A stretch of DNA of 64,000 bases from CAUZJO01 sp963580245 (GTDB lineage: Bacteria > Sumerlaeota > Sumerlaeia > MVZB01), in the NCBI GenBank assembly GCA_963580245.1, contig CAUZJO010000002.1, positions 1 to 64,000 on the forward strand. The letters run 5' to 3'. Below the pieces are notes generated by a model. It had not been told where the DNA came from, made no database searches, and saw only the letters and a list, made by a program, of their open reading frames with translations. This document shows, in pieces, positions 1 to 8,569 of this stretch. Within the stretch, counting starts at the first letter, position 1. Every line of letters starts with the position of its first letter. Made by a program: the position numbers and the translations under genes.

Positions 1-2
1 CC

Positions 3-455
3 GACGTGATCGACGCGGTGGCCGAGTCGCTCGTCGGGTCGCCCGAGTGCGGGGCCAGTACGGCGGCCATCCCGATCACGGACCGCGCGGCGTTCGAATC
101 GCCCCACGTCGTCAAGGTGGTGATGGCACCTTCGGGGCGGGCCCTCTATTTTTCACGGTCGCCGCTCCCCTCGCCCGTGCGTCTGAACGCCCAGCAGGAG
201 GCCGCGGATGACTTTGCGTGGGGCTTGAAGCATCTGGGACTCTACGCCTATCGCAGAGCGTTGCTGGAGGCGTTCGCCGGCTGGGCGCCCACGCCGCTCG
301 AAACGCGCGAGTGCCTCGAACAGCTCCGCTTGCTCGAGAACGGCGTGGCGATGCAGGTGGCCATTGTTCCCCATGATTCCATCGGTGTGGACACCCCGGA
401 AGAACTGAGAGAATTGGAGATGCGGCGCCCAAGCGCACCCACACCTTTACACTAG
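3..455 (+). CDS. kdsB: 3-deoxy-manno-octulosonate cytidylyltransferase, C-terminal part (5' end outside window)
   Basis: KdsB activates Kdo with CTP to CMP-Kdo in the cytoplasm for lipid A-Kdo assembly. Only about 150 C-terminal residues are in the window; the frame is open to the left edge, so the true start lies upstream. Family blocks seen are VKVVMAPSGRALYFSRSPLP, the KHLGLYAYRR segment, the TPLETRECLEQLRLLENG block and the closing HDSIGVDTPEEL motif. These appear in the order and spacing of other KdsB proteins, so the identification is firm. The TAG stop is 28 bases before pyrG on the same strand. The pairing is sensible because pyrG makes the CTP this enzyme uses, and kdsB-pyrG neighbours are common in Gram-negative genomes. 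Confidence 0.93.
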   Translation, partial: DVIDAVAESLVGSPECGASTAAIPITDRAAFESPHVVKVVMAPSGRALYFSRSPLPSPVRLNAQQEAADDFAWGLKHLGLYAYRRALLEAFAGWAPTPLETRECLEQLRLLENGVAMQVAIVPHDSIGVDTPEELRELEMRRPSAPTPLH

Positions 456-483
456 ACCCCATATTCAGAGGAGACGGCTCAGT

Positions 484-2121
484 ATGACGAAGTTCATTTT
501 TGTCACCGGCGGCGTGATCAGTTCCCTGGGCAAGGGTATCTCGTCGGCGTCCATCGGGATGTTGCTCAAGAGTCACGGCTATCGGGTGACGATGATGAAA
601 CTCGACCCTTATCTCAACGTGGACCCCGGCACCATGAGCCCGTTTCAACATGGAGAAGTCTTCGTCACCGACGACGGCGCCGAGACCGACCTCGATCTGG
701 GCCACTATGAACGGTTCACCGACGTGACGATGAGCGGGTCGAACAACATCACGACGGGCCAGATCTATTATTCCGTCATCACCAAGGAGCGTCGCGGCGA
801 CTACCTGGGCTCGACGGTCCAAGTCGTCCCCCACGTGACCGACGAGATCAAGGGCACCATTCTGCGGCTGGCCGATCAGGATAGTTACGACGTCATCCTG
901 TGTGAAATCGGGGGCACGGTGGGCGATATCGAATCGCTCCCGTTCCTGGAGGCCATCCGGCAATTCCCGTACGATCTGGGCGGCGAACATTGCCTCTACA
1001 TACACCTGACGCTGGTGCCCTATCTGCAGGCGGCCCAGGAACTGAAGACCAAGCCGAGCCAGCATAGCGTCCGCGCCCTGCGCGAGATCGGCATCCAGCC
1101 CGACATCCTGCTGTGCCGCACGGAACAGGCAATGAGCGAGACCCACCGTCAGAAAATCGCGATGTTCTGCAACGTCACGCCCGACCACGTCTTCGAGGCG
1201 CGTGACGCCGATGATATCTACGCTATTCCATTGCAGTTCGCCGAGCAGCGGATCGATCGGGCGATTATCAAGAAACTGGGGCTGCCGCGCTCCAAGGCCG
1301 CGCAGGAACTGGACGGTTGGCGCGCGATGATGACGCGCATCCAGGCCATCGACCAGACCGTCCGCATCGGCGTGGTGGGGAAATACATCGAACATCAGGA
1401 CGCGTACAAGAGCATCTACGAAGCGTTGCGGCACGCGGCCGTGGCCAACGACGTGGAACTCGAGATCGCGCGCATCGACTCCGATACCCTCACGCCCGAC
1501 CATTGCGAAGAGCCATTGGCCGGCTTGTCGGGCATCCTGATCCCCGGCGGGTTCGGTCAGCGGGGCGTCGAAGGCAAGGTCCTGGCGGTGCACCACGCCC
1601 GCGAACGGGGCGTGCCTTACTTCGGGATTTGCCTCGGGATGCAATGCGCGTTGATTGAATTCGCGCGTCACGTTTGCCGTTTGGAAGGCGCGCATAGCCG
1701 CGAGTTCGACGAGGATACGCCCCATCCCGTCATCGACCTGCTGGCCACCCAGAAGACCATCACGACGATGGGCGGGACCATGCGCCTGGGGGCCTACACC
1801 TGCCACCTGGACGAGCGGAGCAAGGCGGCAGCCTGTTACGGCGCCCCGCAAATCTCCGAACGCCACCGCCATCGTTATGAGGTCAACAACAAGTATCGAC
1901 CCATGTTCGAGGAGCATGGGCTGCTTCTGGCGGGATTGACGCTCGACCACCGGTTGGTGGAAATGATCGAAATCCCCGACCACCCGTGGTTCGTCGGCTG
2001 TCAGTTCCACCCCGAATTCAAGTCACGTCCCCTACGCGCCCACCCGCTCTTCGCGGGCTTTATCGGCGCGGCCAAAAGGCACGCCCTTAGCCCGGCCGTT
2101 CCCCTGCCCTCCACGGCTTGA
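484..2121 (+). CDS. pyrG: CTP synthase (glutamine-hydrolysing)
   Basis: PyrG converts UTP, ATP and glutamine to CTP. The 545-residue length is normal. The N-terminal synthetase domain (about 1-270) opens with the P-loop region GGVISSLGKG (residues 9-18) and carries the DPYLNVDPGTM block near 40. The C-terminal class I glutamine amidotransferase domain (about 295-535) has the nucleophile in FGICLGMQ (Cys383) and the His509/Glu511 pair in QFHPEF, so the triad is complete. An AGAGGAG ribosome binding site sits 10 bases before the ATG. It lies just after kdsB and is probably co-transcribed with it. A GC stem (2123-2128/2134-2139) follows the stop but lacks a T-run. Confidence 0.98.
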   Translation: MTKFIFVTGGVISSLGKGISSASIGMLLKSHGYRVTMMKLDPYLNVDPGTMSPFQHGEVFVTDDGAETDLDLGHYERFTDVTMSGSNNITTGQIYYSVITKERRGDYLGSTVQVVPHVTDEIKGTILRLADQDSYDVILCEIGGTVGDIESLPFLEAIRQFPYDLGGEHCLYIHLTLVPYLQAAQELKTKPSQHSVRALREIGIQPDILLCRTEQAMSETHRQKIAMFCNVTPDHVFEARDADDIYAIPLQFAEQRIDRAIIKKLGLPRSKAAQELDGWRAMMTRIQAIDQTVRIGVVGKYIEHQDAYKSIYEALRHAAVANDVELEIARIDSDTLTPDHCEEPLAGLSGILIPGGFGQRGVEGKVLAVHHARERGVPYFGICLGMQCALIEFARHVCRLEGAHSREFDEDTPHPVIDLLATQKTITTMGGTMRLGAYTCHLDERSKAAACYGAPQISERHRHRYEVNNKYRPMFEEHGLLLAGLTLDHRLVEMIEIPDHPWFVGCQFHPEFKSRPLRAHPLFAGFIGAAKRHALSPAVPLPSTA

Positions 2122-2230
2122 TGACGCCGATGGGGCGTCGTGAGGTTCGGGATGAATCGCGGATCGGAGACTTCACGATCAACTTATGCCGGCCCCTCAA
2201 TTCGGCGCCCAATGGGCCAACTTTCTTAAA

Positions 2231-2357
2231 GGAAACTCAAAAAATTCGGTTTGCAGTCGTCCCTACGGGACTCCAATGCGTTATCGGTTTGATTTCCCGC
2301 CATTTGCGTGGTGGGCTGAAAGCAATCGTCCCTGCGGGGACTGAGTTTTTAGAGGCG
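2231..2357 (-). repeat. Three-hairpin intergenic repeat, copy A1
   Basis: This is one of three full-length copies of an element of about 125 bp (others at 28054-28179 and 53496-53618, opposite orientation). On the + strand it holds three stems: GTCCC/GGGAC with a TAC loop (2259-2271), CCCGCCA/TGGTGGG (2296-2302/2309-2315, with one G-T wobble) and GTCCC/GGGAC with a TGCG loop (2328-2341). Its reverse complement aligns along its whole length with the other copies. It lies between pyrG and the CotH gene. Any short open frame across it (for example 2118-2396) is the repeat itself rather than a gene. Confidence 0.85.
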
Positions 2358-2398
2358 CCTATCATTGACTGGACGGTGAGGGGAACCCTCGCGTAACC

Positions 2399-5275
2399 AT
2401 GATGGGTCCACCCCTCCGCTTCCTCGTTCATCGGCATTGGTTTCTCGCCTTGAGCATCTCTCTCGTTTACGGTGCCCCGGCCCAAGAGGTGATCATCAAC
2501 GAGTTTCTGGCCGCCAACACCGCCGGGATGCAAGACGAGGACGGCGACTATTCGGATTGGATCGAACTACTGAACCTCGGCGAGGAAGCCGTCGACCTGG
2601 AGGGCTGGCGGCTCACCGACGACCCCCATGATCCGGACCCGTGGGTCTTTCCCGCGATCACCCTGGGTCCCGGCGAGTTCCTGGTCGTGTTCGCCTCGGA
2701 TAAAGACCGCCGCCCCACCGACGGCGGCCCGCTGCATGCGCATTTCAAATTGAAGGCCTCCGGCGAGTATCTGGCGCTGTTCGGCCCGGAATCGGCCGAG
2801 AAAAACACCCAGAGCGAGTTCCATCCATCTTACCCCGCTCAGTCGGCCGATGTTTCGTACGGTCGCCGCATCGACGAACCGACCTACGATTTTTTCGAAA
2901 CGCCGACCCCGGGCGCACCCAACGCCGGGGTGGGTCTCGAAGCGAGGGTGGATCCGCCCCGGTTCGGCGTCCCGCGCGGGTTCCATGACGAGGCATTCAG
3001 CTTGACGCTCACCCACCCGACGCCGGGCGTGGAAATTCGCGTCACGATGGACGGGCGGGAGCCGACCGTGGACGATGCGCTCTATACGCAACCGCTCCCG
3101 ATCGACCAGACGACGATCATCCGCGCGCGGGCGTTCAAAGCCGGGCACGTTCCCTCCAGGACCGCATCGCACACGTATCTGATGAACCTGGACGACCGCT
3201 TCAAGGGCCTGCCGGTCATCTCGATTCAGAGCGACCCCGAGAAAAACCTCTACGAACCCGAGGGGATCATGGCGATCGTCGGCGGACATTACGACGAGGA
3301 AGACCTATGGGTCTCTGAGGATCCCGACGATTACAATTATCCCACGCGGCGCGGGCGGGCCTACGAACGGCCCACGTCGGTCGAGGTCATCTCGGCCGCC
3401 GGGGACGAGGACTTTCAGATCGATTGCGGCATCCGCGTGCAAGGTAGCGACTACACGCGACCGCGATATCGCCGCGGCGAGGATTGGGCCCAACCGTTCC
3501 ACAAATTCTCGTTTCGACTCTACTTCCGCTCCGAATACGGCCCCGGCCAGTTGCATGTCCCCCTGTTCGGTTCCACCGGCATCGACACGTTTGACAAGAT
3601 CGTCCTGCGGGGAGGGCAGACCGATTGGTTGAACCCGTTTATCAAAGACGAGTTCGTTCGCCGGTTGCACATCGACTGCGGCCACGTAGCGAGTCGCGGC
3701 ATCTTCACCCACCTTTTCATCAACGGTGCATACATGGGTTACTACAACCCGGCGGAGCGGCTCGACGAACGTTTTTTCCAGGCGCGTTATCGAAGCGAGA
3801 AAGATTGGGACGTGATCGCCCACACGGTCAAGGCGCGCGACGGCGACATGGAGGCGTGGGACGCGCTGCGTTTCTATATTCGCGACCAGGACATGGCGCA
3901 ACGGGAGCATTATGAGTACGTGGCCCAGCGCATGGACCTGGTGAATTTCATCGATTACCTGATGGTCAACGACTATGCGGAGACGCTTGATTGGCCGAAT
4001 AACAATATCATCATCGCGCGCGAGCGATCGCCCCAGGGCAAGTTCCGGTTCCATGTTTGGGACGCCGAAATCTCGTTTCTTTTCCGCAACAGCCATTATG
4101 TATTCTATCGAGAAAATCCCGACGAGCATATTTCCATGGTCTACTTGGGGCTGCGGGAAAACGCGGATTTTCGATTGCTCTTCGCCGACCGGATGCAGAA
4201 ACACCTGTTCAACGGCGGCGCGCTGACCGATGAACGCGTGCTGCGCCGTTACACGGAACTGCGCGAGATCATGGAACCTCACATCGCCGATTTCGACCAT
4301 GCCACTTTTGAAGAGTGGTTCCGCGGCCAGCGTTCGCGGCTGATCGGCCTGTATTTTTGGGAAGGTCTTCTACCTGAACTCCGCGCGCCGCGTCTGATCC
4401 CGCACGGCGGCTTGATCGAGGTGCCGCCGAGCCTGGGGATGGAAAACTCGGACCAAGGGGCCGCGATTTATTTTCGGGCCGACGGGGGAGACCCCAGGGG
4501 CCCGCTGACGAACCAACCGGCCGATGACGCGGTCATCTACGTGGGTCCGCTCCAGCTCGAGCGGGTGACCCGGGTCGGGGCGCGGGCTTTCGATGGGGCG
4601 GACTGGAGCGCGCTGACGGAGGCGGATTACCGCACCGCCGACGCCGAGGAGGTCCTCATCACCGAGATCATGGCCAATCCCCGCGGCCCCGACGAAGGCC
4701 GGGAGTGGTTCGAGCTCTTCAACACCAGCTCACGGGCCATCAACCTGGACGGCTGGGCTATCGCGGACAATGATGGCGATTTTCACCGCATCGACAACGG
4801 CGGTCCACTAATCATCGGCCCCCACGCGCATCTCGTTTTGGGCCAGAGCCTGGACCCGGCGATCAACGGCGACGTGATGGTGGCCCATGCCTACGGCCAG
4901 GACGTGACACTCGGCAACCAGGACGATGAGCTGATCCTGCTGCAGGGTGATCTGGTCACGTTTTCGGTGGGCTATGGCGAGGCATTCGAGCGCGTGCCGC
5001 GCCCGATCCATCATCGGTCCGGCATCGAGCCGATTTCCGGCGCCTCGATGGGCATGGCATGGGATTATCGCGAGGGTCCCGCGGACCACTGGCTCCACCA
5101 GCGTCCCATGTTCAGTCCCCGTTTCGACCGCGGCACGCCCGGCCGCCGCAACAGTAACGTCGAGGGTTCGGGTCCTTCGGCGATCGATGAACCAGGTTGG
5201 TTGAAAATCGGGCCCGACGGACGGTATGATTCAGTTGGGGTGAGAGGAGGCCGGGGGAAGCGGCCTCCTCTCTGA
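2399..5275 (+). CDS. Secreted CotH-kinase-like protein with lamin-tail and chitobiase-C domains
   Basis: A 958-residue exported protein. Residues 1-28 look like a signal peptide ending near GAPAQ. A lamin-tail (LTD) domain follows at about 30-150 (VIINEFLAAN ... DWIELLNLGEE). Next comes a chitobiase/HexA-C type Ig-like domain at about 195-260 (VEIRVTMDGREPT), then a CotH-like atypical kinase region at about 275-640 with GIRVQGSDYTRPR and HVWDAEISFLF. A second HexA-C-like stretch is at about 680-750 and a second LTD at about 750-870 (VLITEIMANP ... EWFELFN). This order is common in large surface proteins of Planctomycetota-like phyla. CotH relatives phosphorylate proteins, but activity here is not shown. 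Two adjacent ATGs make the exact start uncertain. The last residues are encoded by a perfect hairpin (see 5242-5272). Confidence 0.85.
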   Translation: MMGPPLRFLVHRHWFLALSISLVYGAPAQEVIINEFLAANTAGMQDEDGDYSDWIELLNLGEEAVDLEGWRLTDDPHDPDPWVFPAITLGPGEFLVVFASDKDRRPTDGGPLHAHFKLKASGEYLALFGPESAEKNTQSEFHPSYPAQSADVSYGRRIDEPTYDFFETPTPGAPNAGVGLEARVDPPRFGVPRGFHDEAFSLTLTHPTPGVEIRVTMDGREPTVDDALYTQPLPIDQTTIIRARAFKAGHVPSRTASHTYLMNLDDRFKGLPVISIQSDPEKNLYEPEGIMAIVGGHYDEEDLWVSEDPDDYNYPTRRGRAYERPTSVEVISAAGDEDFQIDCGIRVQGSDYTRPRYRRGEDWAQPFHKFSFRLYFRSEYGPGQLHVPLFGSTGIDTFDKIVLRGGQTDWLNPFIKDEFVRRLHIDCGHVASRGIFTHLFINGAYMGYYNPAERLDERFFQARYRSEKDWDVIAHTVKARDGDMEAWDALRFYIRDQDMAQREHYEYVAQRMDLVNFIDYLMVNDYAETLDWPNNNIIIARERSPQGKFRFHVWDAEISFLFRNSHYVFYRENPDEHISMVYLGLRENADFRLLFADRMQKHLFNGGALTDERVLRRYTELREIMEPHIADFDHATFEEWFRGQRSRLIGLYFWEGLLPELRAPRLIPHGGLIEVPPSLGMENSDQGAAIYFRADGGDPRGPLTNQPADDAVIYVGPLQLERVTRVGARAFDGADWSALTEADYRTADAEEVLITEIMANPRGPDEGREWFELFNTSSRAINLDGWAIADNDGDFHRIDNGGPLIIGPHAHLVLGQSLDPAINGDVMVAHAYGQDVTLGNQDDELILLQGDLVTFSVGYGEAFERVPRPIHHRSGIEPISGASMGMAWDYREGPADHWLHQRPMFSPRFDRGTPGRRNSNVEGSGPSAIDEPGWLKIGPDGRYDSVGVRGGRGKRPPL
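5242..5272. terminator. Perfect 11-bp hairpin overlapping the end of the CotH gene
   Basis: GAGAGGAGGCC (5242-5252) and GGCCTCCTCTC (5262-5272) form an 11-bp perfect stem with a 9-base loop. The hairpin lies inside the last codons of the CotH-like frame and ends one base before its TGA. No T-run follows, so it is terminator-like in structure but not a classical intrinsic terminator. The coding frame may have been extended into it by loss of an earlier stop. Confidence 0.5.
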
Positions 5276-5424
5276 GGGGTGATGGGGGGAATGGAGAGGT
5301 TAATCTCCACGGTAGACCGGTAATTTCAGGCCGGTGGGTCGGGCTAGATCGCGGTGGATTGTGCCTAACCTTGGGTGGCCTGAATAGTCTGAATAGCTTA
5401 TCGGACCTTGTGGGAGAAACTGTA

Positions 5425-5661
5425 GTGGTAAAACCCGAAGAGTTTCGCATCCAAATCGAGCCCGATGGGCGCGTGGTCCTGGACGGTCGCGGGATGGAGC
5501 TGACGTCTTACCGGCGGATCGCCGAGTTGCTCGAGGAGACCCTGGGCCCCGTCCAAGAGCTCGAACGCGCCCCCAATGACCCGCCCCGGCGCTATATTCG
5601 CCCCGTCGAGTCGCGCGAGCAGGAAGAATCGGACCGGCTGGACCTAGGCCGCGGCCGGTGA
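5425..5661 (+). CDS. Small hypothetical protein
   Basis: A frame of about 78 residues starting at GTG 5425, with a GGGAGA ribosome binding site at 5412-5417. The open frame reaches back to 5359, but that part looks non-coding. The product begins VVKPEEFRIQIEPDGRVV and continues with GMELTSYRRIAELLEETLG, then an Arg/Glu-rich tail. It has no membrane segment or known motif. The regular amphipathic pattern and codon use suggest it is real. It stands alone between the CotH gene and pal. Function unknown. Confidence 0.5.
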   Translation: MVKPEEFRIQIEPDGRVVLDGRGMELTSYRRIAELLEETLGPVQELERAPNDPPRRYIRPVESREQEESDRLDLGRGR

Positions 5662-5864
5662 CGCCCGGGCCGCGGACCTTTCGCTTCCGACCCCCGCGAC
5701 GGCGAGAGGGAACATGGGCTGGCGTGGCGTGTCCCTATTTTGGGCTGGAAACTTTACTGAAGTTCTCCTAGAGTCTTCTGTCCACAGTGGTTGTTGCCGT
5801 TCTCGCAGCCTGATGCCCCATGCCCCGCTCGATACCGCCCGTTGAAATGAAGAGGAGGATCACG

Positions 5865-6527
5865 GTGATTAAAAGTGCTACTCAGACCTGGCTCCGCCGC
5901 CCACGTGTCGTCTCGCTTGTTTGCCTCACGCTGGTGCTCGCCCTGGGCTCGACCGGTTGTTCCCGGACCAAGCCCCGCAAGCACTGGTGGCAAGTCTGGC
6001 GCCCCAAATCGACCGAAACTTCGGAGATTTACCACCCCGATACGGTCTTCATCCCGCCGCCGCCAGAAGTGGTGGATCCCAACGCGCCGGGGGATGCCGA
6101 GCGCCTCCCGCCCGGATCCGAGCTGCCGCCGCCGCCGGTGATCGGCACGGAGATGGCCGAGCCCGAAGCCGTCCGCCAGCCACCCGCTGGCATGGTCAGT
6201 GAGCTGCGCACGGTCTACTTTCAGCACAACAGCGCGGTGCTTGGTGGCTCCGCCAAGGCCGTCCTGGACGAGAATGCGCGGTGGCTGTTGGACCATCCAG
6301 GCTACGAAGTCCAAATCGAGGGCCATTGCGACTCGCGGGGGACGAACGAATACAATCTGAATCTAGGGGACCGGCGGGCCAAGTCGGTCAAGGCGTATCT
6401 CGTGGCCAAGGGGGCCGATTCCGAGCAGCTGCACACGATTAGTTATGGGGAGGAGCGGCCGGCGTTGCCGGACGATGGCGACGTGGCTTGGTCCAAGAAC
6501 CGGCGTGTCCAATTCCTGGTCTATTGA
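5865..6527 (+). CDS. pal: Peptidoglycan-associated OmpA-family lipoprotein (Pal-like)
   Basis: A 220-residue outer-membrane lipoprotein that would link the outer membrane to peptidoglycan and to the Tol system. GTG 5865 is preferred because GGAGG (5853-5857) stands 7 bases upstream; the longer frame to 5820 lacks this. A signal peptide ends at the lipobox LGSTGC (Cys32). A Pro-rich linker runs to about residue 110. An OmpA/Pal peptidoglycan-binding domain fills 116-219, with VQIEGHCDSRGTNEYN, the DRRAKSVKAYL helix and the terminal KNRRVQF motif. cpoB follows 39 bases later. No tolA, tolB, tolQ or tolR is in view, so those should lie elsewhere. Confidence 0.92.
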   Translation: MIKSATQTWLRRPRVVSLVCLTLVLALGSTGCSRTKPRKHWWQVWRPKSTETSEIYHPDTVFIPPPPEVVDPNAPGDAERLPPGSELPPPPVIGTEMAEPEAVRQPPAGMVSELRTVYFQHNSAVLGGSAKAVLDENARWLLDHPGYEVQIEGHCDSRGTNEYNLNLGDRRAKSVKAYLVAKGADSEQLHTISYGEERPALPDDGDVAWSKNRRVQFLVY

Positions 6528-6566
6528 CGACCATATTCATCAGGGTAAAGCAAGAGGTGCTGAACA

Positions 6567-7463
6567 GTGAGGGTCGCAAACGTTGAGGAAGGACTCGCGC
6601 GGGTACTCAATCCGCGTCGGTTGGGTGTCTTGGGATTGATATTGGTTCTGGGCGGGTGCACCGCCTTTGAGTCCGGCAGTCAGTATCAACTGACCAAAGA
6701 CATCCTCAAACTCGAAAACAAGGTGGACAAACTGCTCGACCAGCAGCAGTCCAATTATCGGAAGGTTGAGGGGCAACTGGGCAACCTCGACACCAACCTG
6801 GAGACCCGCGGGGCCGCCCAGCGCAACGCCACGGACGACATGGAACGTCTGATGCGCGAGATACAACAGGAAATGAACGACATGAAGGGCGAGCTGGAGG
6901 CGTTGACGGTTCAGCTTAACAGCATGTCGAATAGCTCTACCCTTCGCGCCGACATCCTGCCCGAGCGGGTTCCCCCAGCGGACGAAGAGACCGCGGACGG
7001 CTCCACCCCCGGAGCAACGCTCCCCTACCCCGCGGGCGACGACGAGCCGCAGCCGGGCTCGGTCGCGGCCGTTGATCAGGCGATCTCTCAAGCCCTGCAC
7101 CAATTCAACCTGGGACAATACGAAGAGGCGTTGGTGATTCTAAAACAGGCGCGTGATCAGAATCCCTCTCGGGAGGACTTGGTTGTAGTCCTCTTTTGGA
7201 CGGGTGAATCCCATTTCAGCCTGGAGGACTATGACGCGGCGTTCGATGCGTATCAGGAACTGATCAAGACCAATAACAGCTCACCCAAGGCTTGGCTGGC
7301 CCTCGAACAGATGGCCAACATCCGGTATCGCCAGGAAAAATGGGATGAGGCCTTGGAGTTACTCAGTCTGTTTGACAGCAATGAGAACTATGACTACATC
7401 GACCGCGTCCGCGACCTGAAAGCTAAGACTGAATCTCAGAAGGCCGGCGGCGGGTCGGAATAA
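6567..7463 (+). CDS. cpoB: Tol-Pal associated TPR lipoprotein (CpoB/YbgF-like)
   Basis: A 298-residue protein from a GTG start. The N-terminus has a hydrophobic stretch ending in the lipobox VLGGC (Cys31), unlike E. coli CpoB, which is soluble in the periplasm. Residues about 40-125 are a heptad-rich coiled coil (KDILKLENKVDKLLDQQ and following). A Pro/Asp-rich linker follows, then TPR-like repeats at about 175-290 (ALHQFNLGQYEEALVILKQA; WTGESHFSLEDYDAAFDAYQ). CpoB coordinates peptidoglycan synthesis with outer-membrane constriction in known systems. Its position directly after pal supports the assignment. Confidence 0.82.
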   Translation: MRVANVEEGLARVLNPRRLGVLGLILVLGGCTAFESGSQYQLTKDILKLENKVDKLLDQQQSNYRKVEGQLGNLDTNLETRGAAQRNATDDMERLMREIQQEMNDMKGELEALTVQLNSMSNSSTLRADILPERVPPADEETADGSTPGATLPYPAGDDEPQPGSVAAVDQAISQALHQFNLGQYEEALVILKQARDQNPSREDLVVVLFWTGESHFSLEDYDAAFDAYQELIKTNNSSPKAWLALEQMANIRYRQEKWDEALELLSLFDSNENYDYIDRVRDLKAKTESQKAGGGSE

Positions 7464-7503
7464 GCCCGCGCGCGCGGCCATGCCGCGGAGGGACATTTTC
7501 TCC

Positions 7504-7710
7504 ATGTGCGCCGCATCCAAACACGTCGCCGTCCTTGTCGAACAACAGTACCAGGAAATGGAAGTTTGGTATCCGGTCTATCGCCTGCGCGAGGCGGGCG
7601 CGCGGTGGGTCGATGAGGAGGTCGTCGTGGATCGCAACCTCATTACAACGCGCAAACCAGACGACTTATCGGCCTTTATGAAAGTGCTGCTTGAAGGGCT
7701 TCGCGCCTGA
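7504..7710 (+). pseudogene. PfpI/DJ-1-family protein with internal deletion
   Basis: The 68-residue frame starts at ATG 7504 with a GGAGGGA site 10 bases upstream. Its first half (KHVAVLVEQQYQEMEVWYPV, then YRLREAGA) matches the first strand and helix of PfpI/YhbO-type proteins. Its second half (GARWVDEEVVVDRNLITTRK, then PDDLSAFMKVLL) matches the extreme C-terminus of the same family. The roughly 110 residues between, including the nucleophile-elbow cysteine, are absent, yet the two halves join in frame at a repeated Gly-Ala. It is most likely a relic made by recombination at that short repeat, although the frame and start remain intact and it could still be expressed. Confidence 0.75.
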
Positions 7711-7762
7711 ACGCGCTGATTCGCCCGGCCGGGCGAGACCGCTCGAAAGGATGGAGCATCCC

Positions 7763-8569
7763 ATGAATCAGGAACGACGCGTCGGGTTGGTCCTGTTGAT
7801 AGGGTGCATCCTTGTCGTCGGGGTGTTTGCCGCCATTTTCATCGCCCGCGAGGCGAGCAGTCTCTATTACACCATCGTGTTCAACGACGCCGAGGGCCTG
7901 CAGGTGGGCGACCCGGTGCAGGTCAACGGCGTCGACATCGGCGTGGTCAAGTCCGTCGAGCTGCAAACGCAACCGGAACCCCGCATCGACGTCCGCGTCA
8001 AGGTCTATCCCAAGCACATCGAGAAGGTGCTCGCCGATTCCACGGCGATCATTTCGGCCGTCTCGTTCCCCAACGTCTCGGGTCAGAAGATCGTCGAGAT
8101 CCATAACAGCGGCTCGGACCCGCCCGCCAAGCCCATGCAGGAGGACGCCGAGATCAACGGCATGAACAGCAAGGTGGCCCTGCTGTTGTGGAAAGGCAAA
8201 GAAAAGCTTGTCGGGAGCCCGGACGGCCTCAAGGAAAAAGCGAAGGCGATGGGTTCAAAACTCAAAAAAATCAAGAAAGATGTCGGCGAGATGGCCAAGG
8301 CCCCACGCGTCAAGGAATTGTTCAAGGAGCTGGCCGATTTTATCAAGCAGTTACGAACGAAGGGGGCCGAGAGACTCGATGAGTTGATGGAGCGCTGGCC
8401 TCAGATCAAGCAGAAACTGGATGAGGTCCTGAAACAGCTCGTGGAGTTTGGTCGCGAGATGATCGCCGATAAACTGCGCAACCTGGCCGAGGAAATCGAA
8501 TCGATGCTGGAGCACCTGCGGCAGGACCGCGAGGAGCCGGCTCAAAAGCCCAGTGACCCCGTGGCATGA
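7763..8569 (+). CDS. MlaD/MCE-domain lipid-transport protein
   Basis: A 268-residue membrane-anchored periplasmic protein. The start at ATG 7763 is preferred to the longer frame because the hydrophobic anchor then begins at residue 8 (VGLVLLIGCILVVGVFAAIF, 8-27). The MCE domain is at about 35-115: YYTIVFNDAEGLQVGDPVQV and VNGVDIGVVKSVEL are its signature. The C-terminal 150 residues are Lys/Glu-rich and helical (coiled coil), as in the rod part of MCE proteins. Such proteins carry phospholipid between membranes as the substrate-binding part of Mla-type ABC systems; the permease and ATPase are not adjacent. Its TGA overlaps the ATG of the next gene (ATGA), suggesting translational coupling. 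Confidence 0.85.
   Translation: MNQERRVGLVLLIGCILVVGVFAAIFIAREASSLYYTIVFNDAEGLQVGDPVQVNGVDIGVVKSVELQTQPEPRIDVRVKVYPKHIEKVLADSTAIISAVSFPNVSGQKIVEIHNSGSDPPAKPMQEDAEINGMNSKVALLLWKGKEKLVGSPDGLKEKAKAMGSKLKKIKKDVGEMAKAPRVKELFKELADFIKQLRTKGAERLDELMERWPQIKQKLDEVLKQLVEFGREMIADKLRNLAEEIESMLEHLRQDREEPAQKPSDPVA

Noticed and set aside
112..2010. A 632-residue open frame antisense to pyrG
   Set aside because: It is a shadow of a highly conserved gene in GC-rich DNA; its composition (His/Arg/Asp-rich) matches antisense translation and it has no family motif. The same applies to long antisense frames at 15250-17010, 37289-38974, 56238-57728 and others.
2118..2396. A 92-residue open frame between pyrG and the CotH gene
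   Set aside because: It is encoded by the three-hairpin repeat, which recurs at 28054 and 53496 in other frames; no ribosome binding site or coding signal is present.
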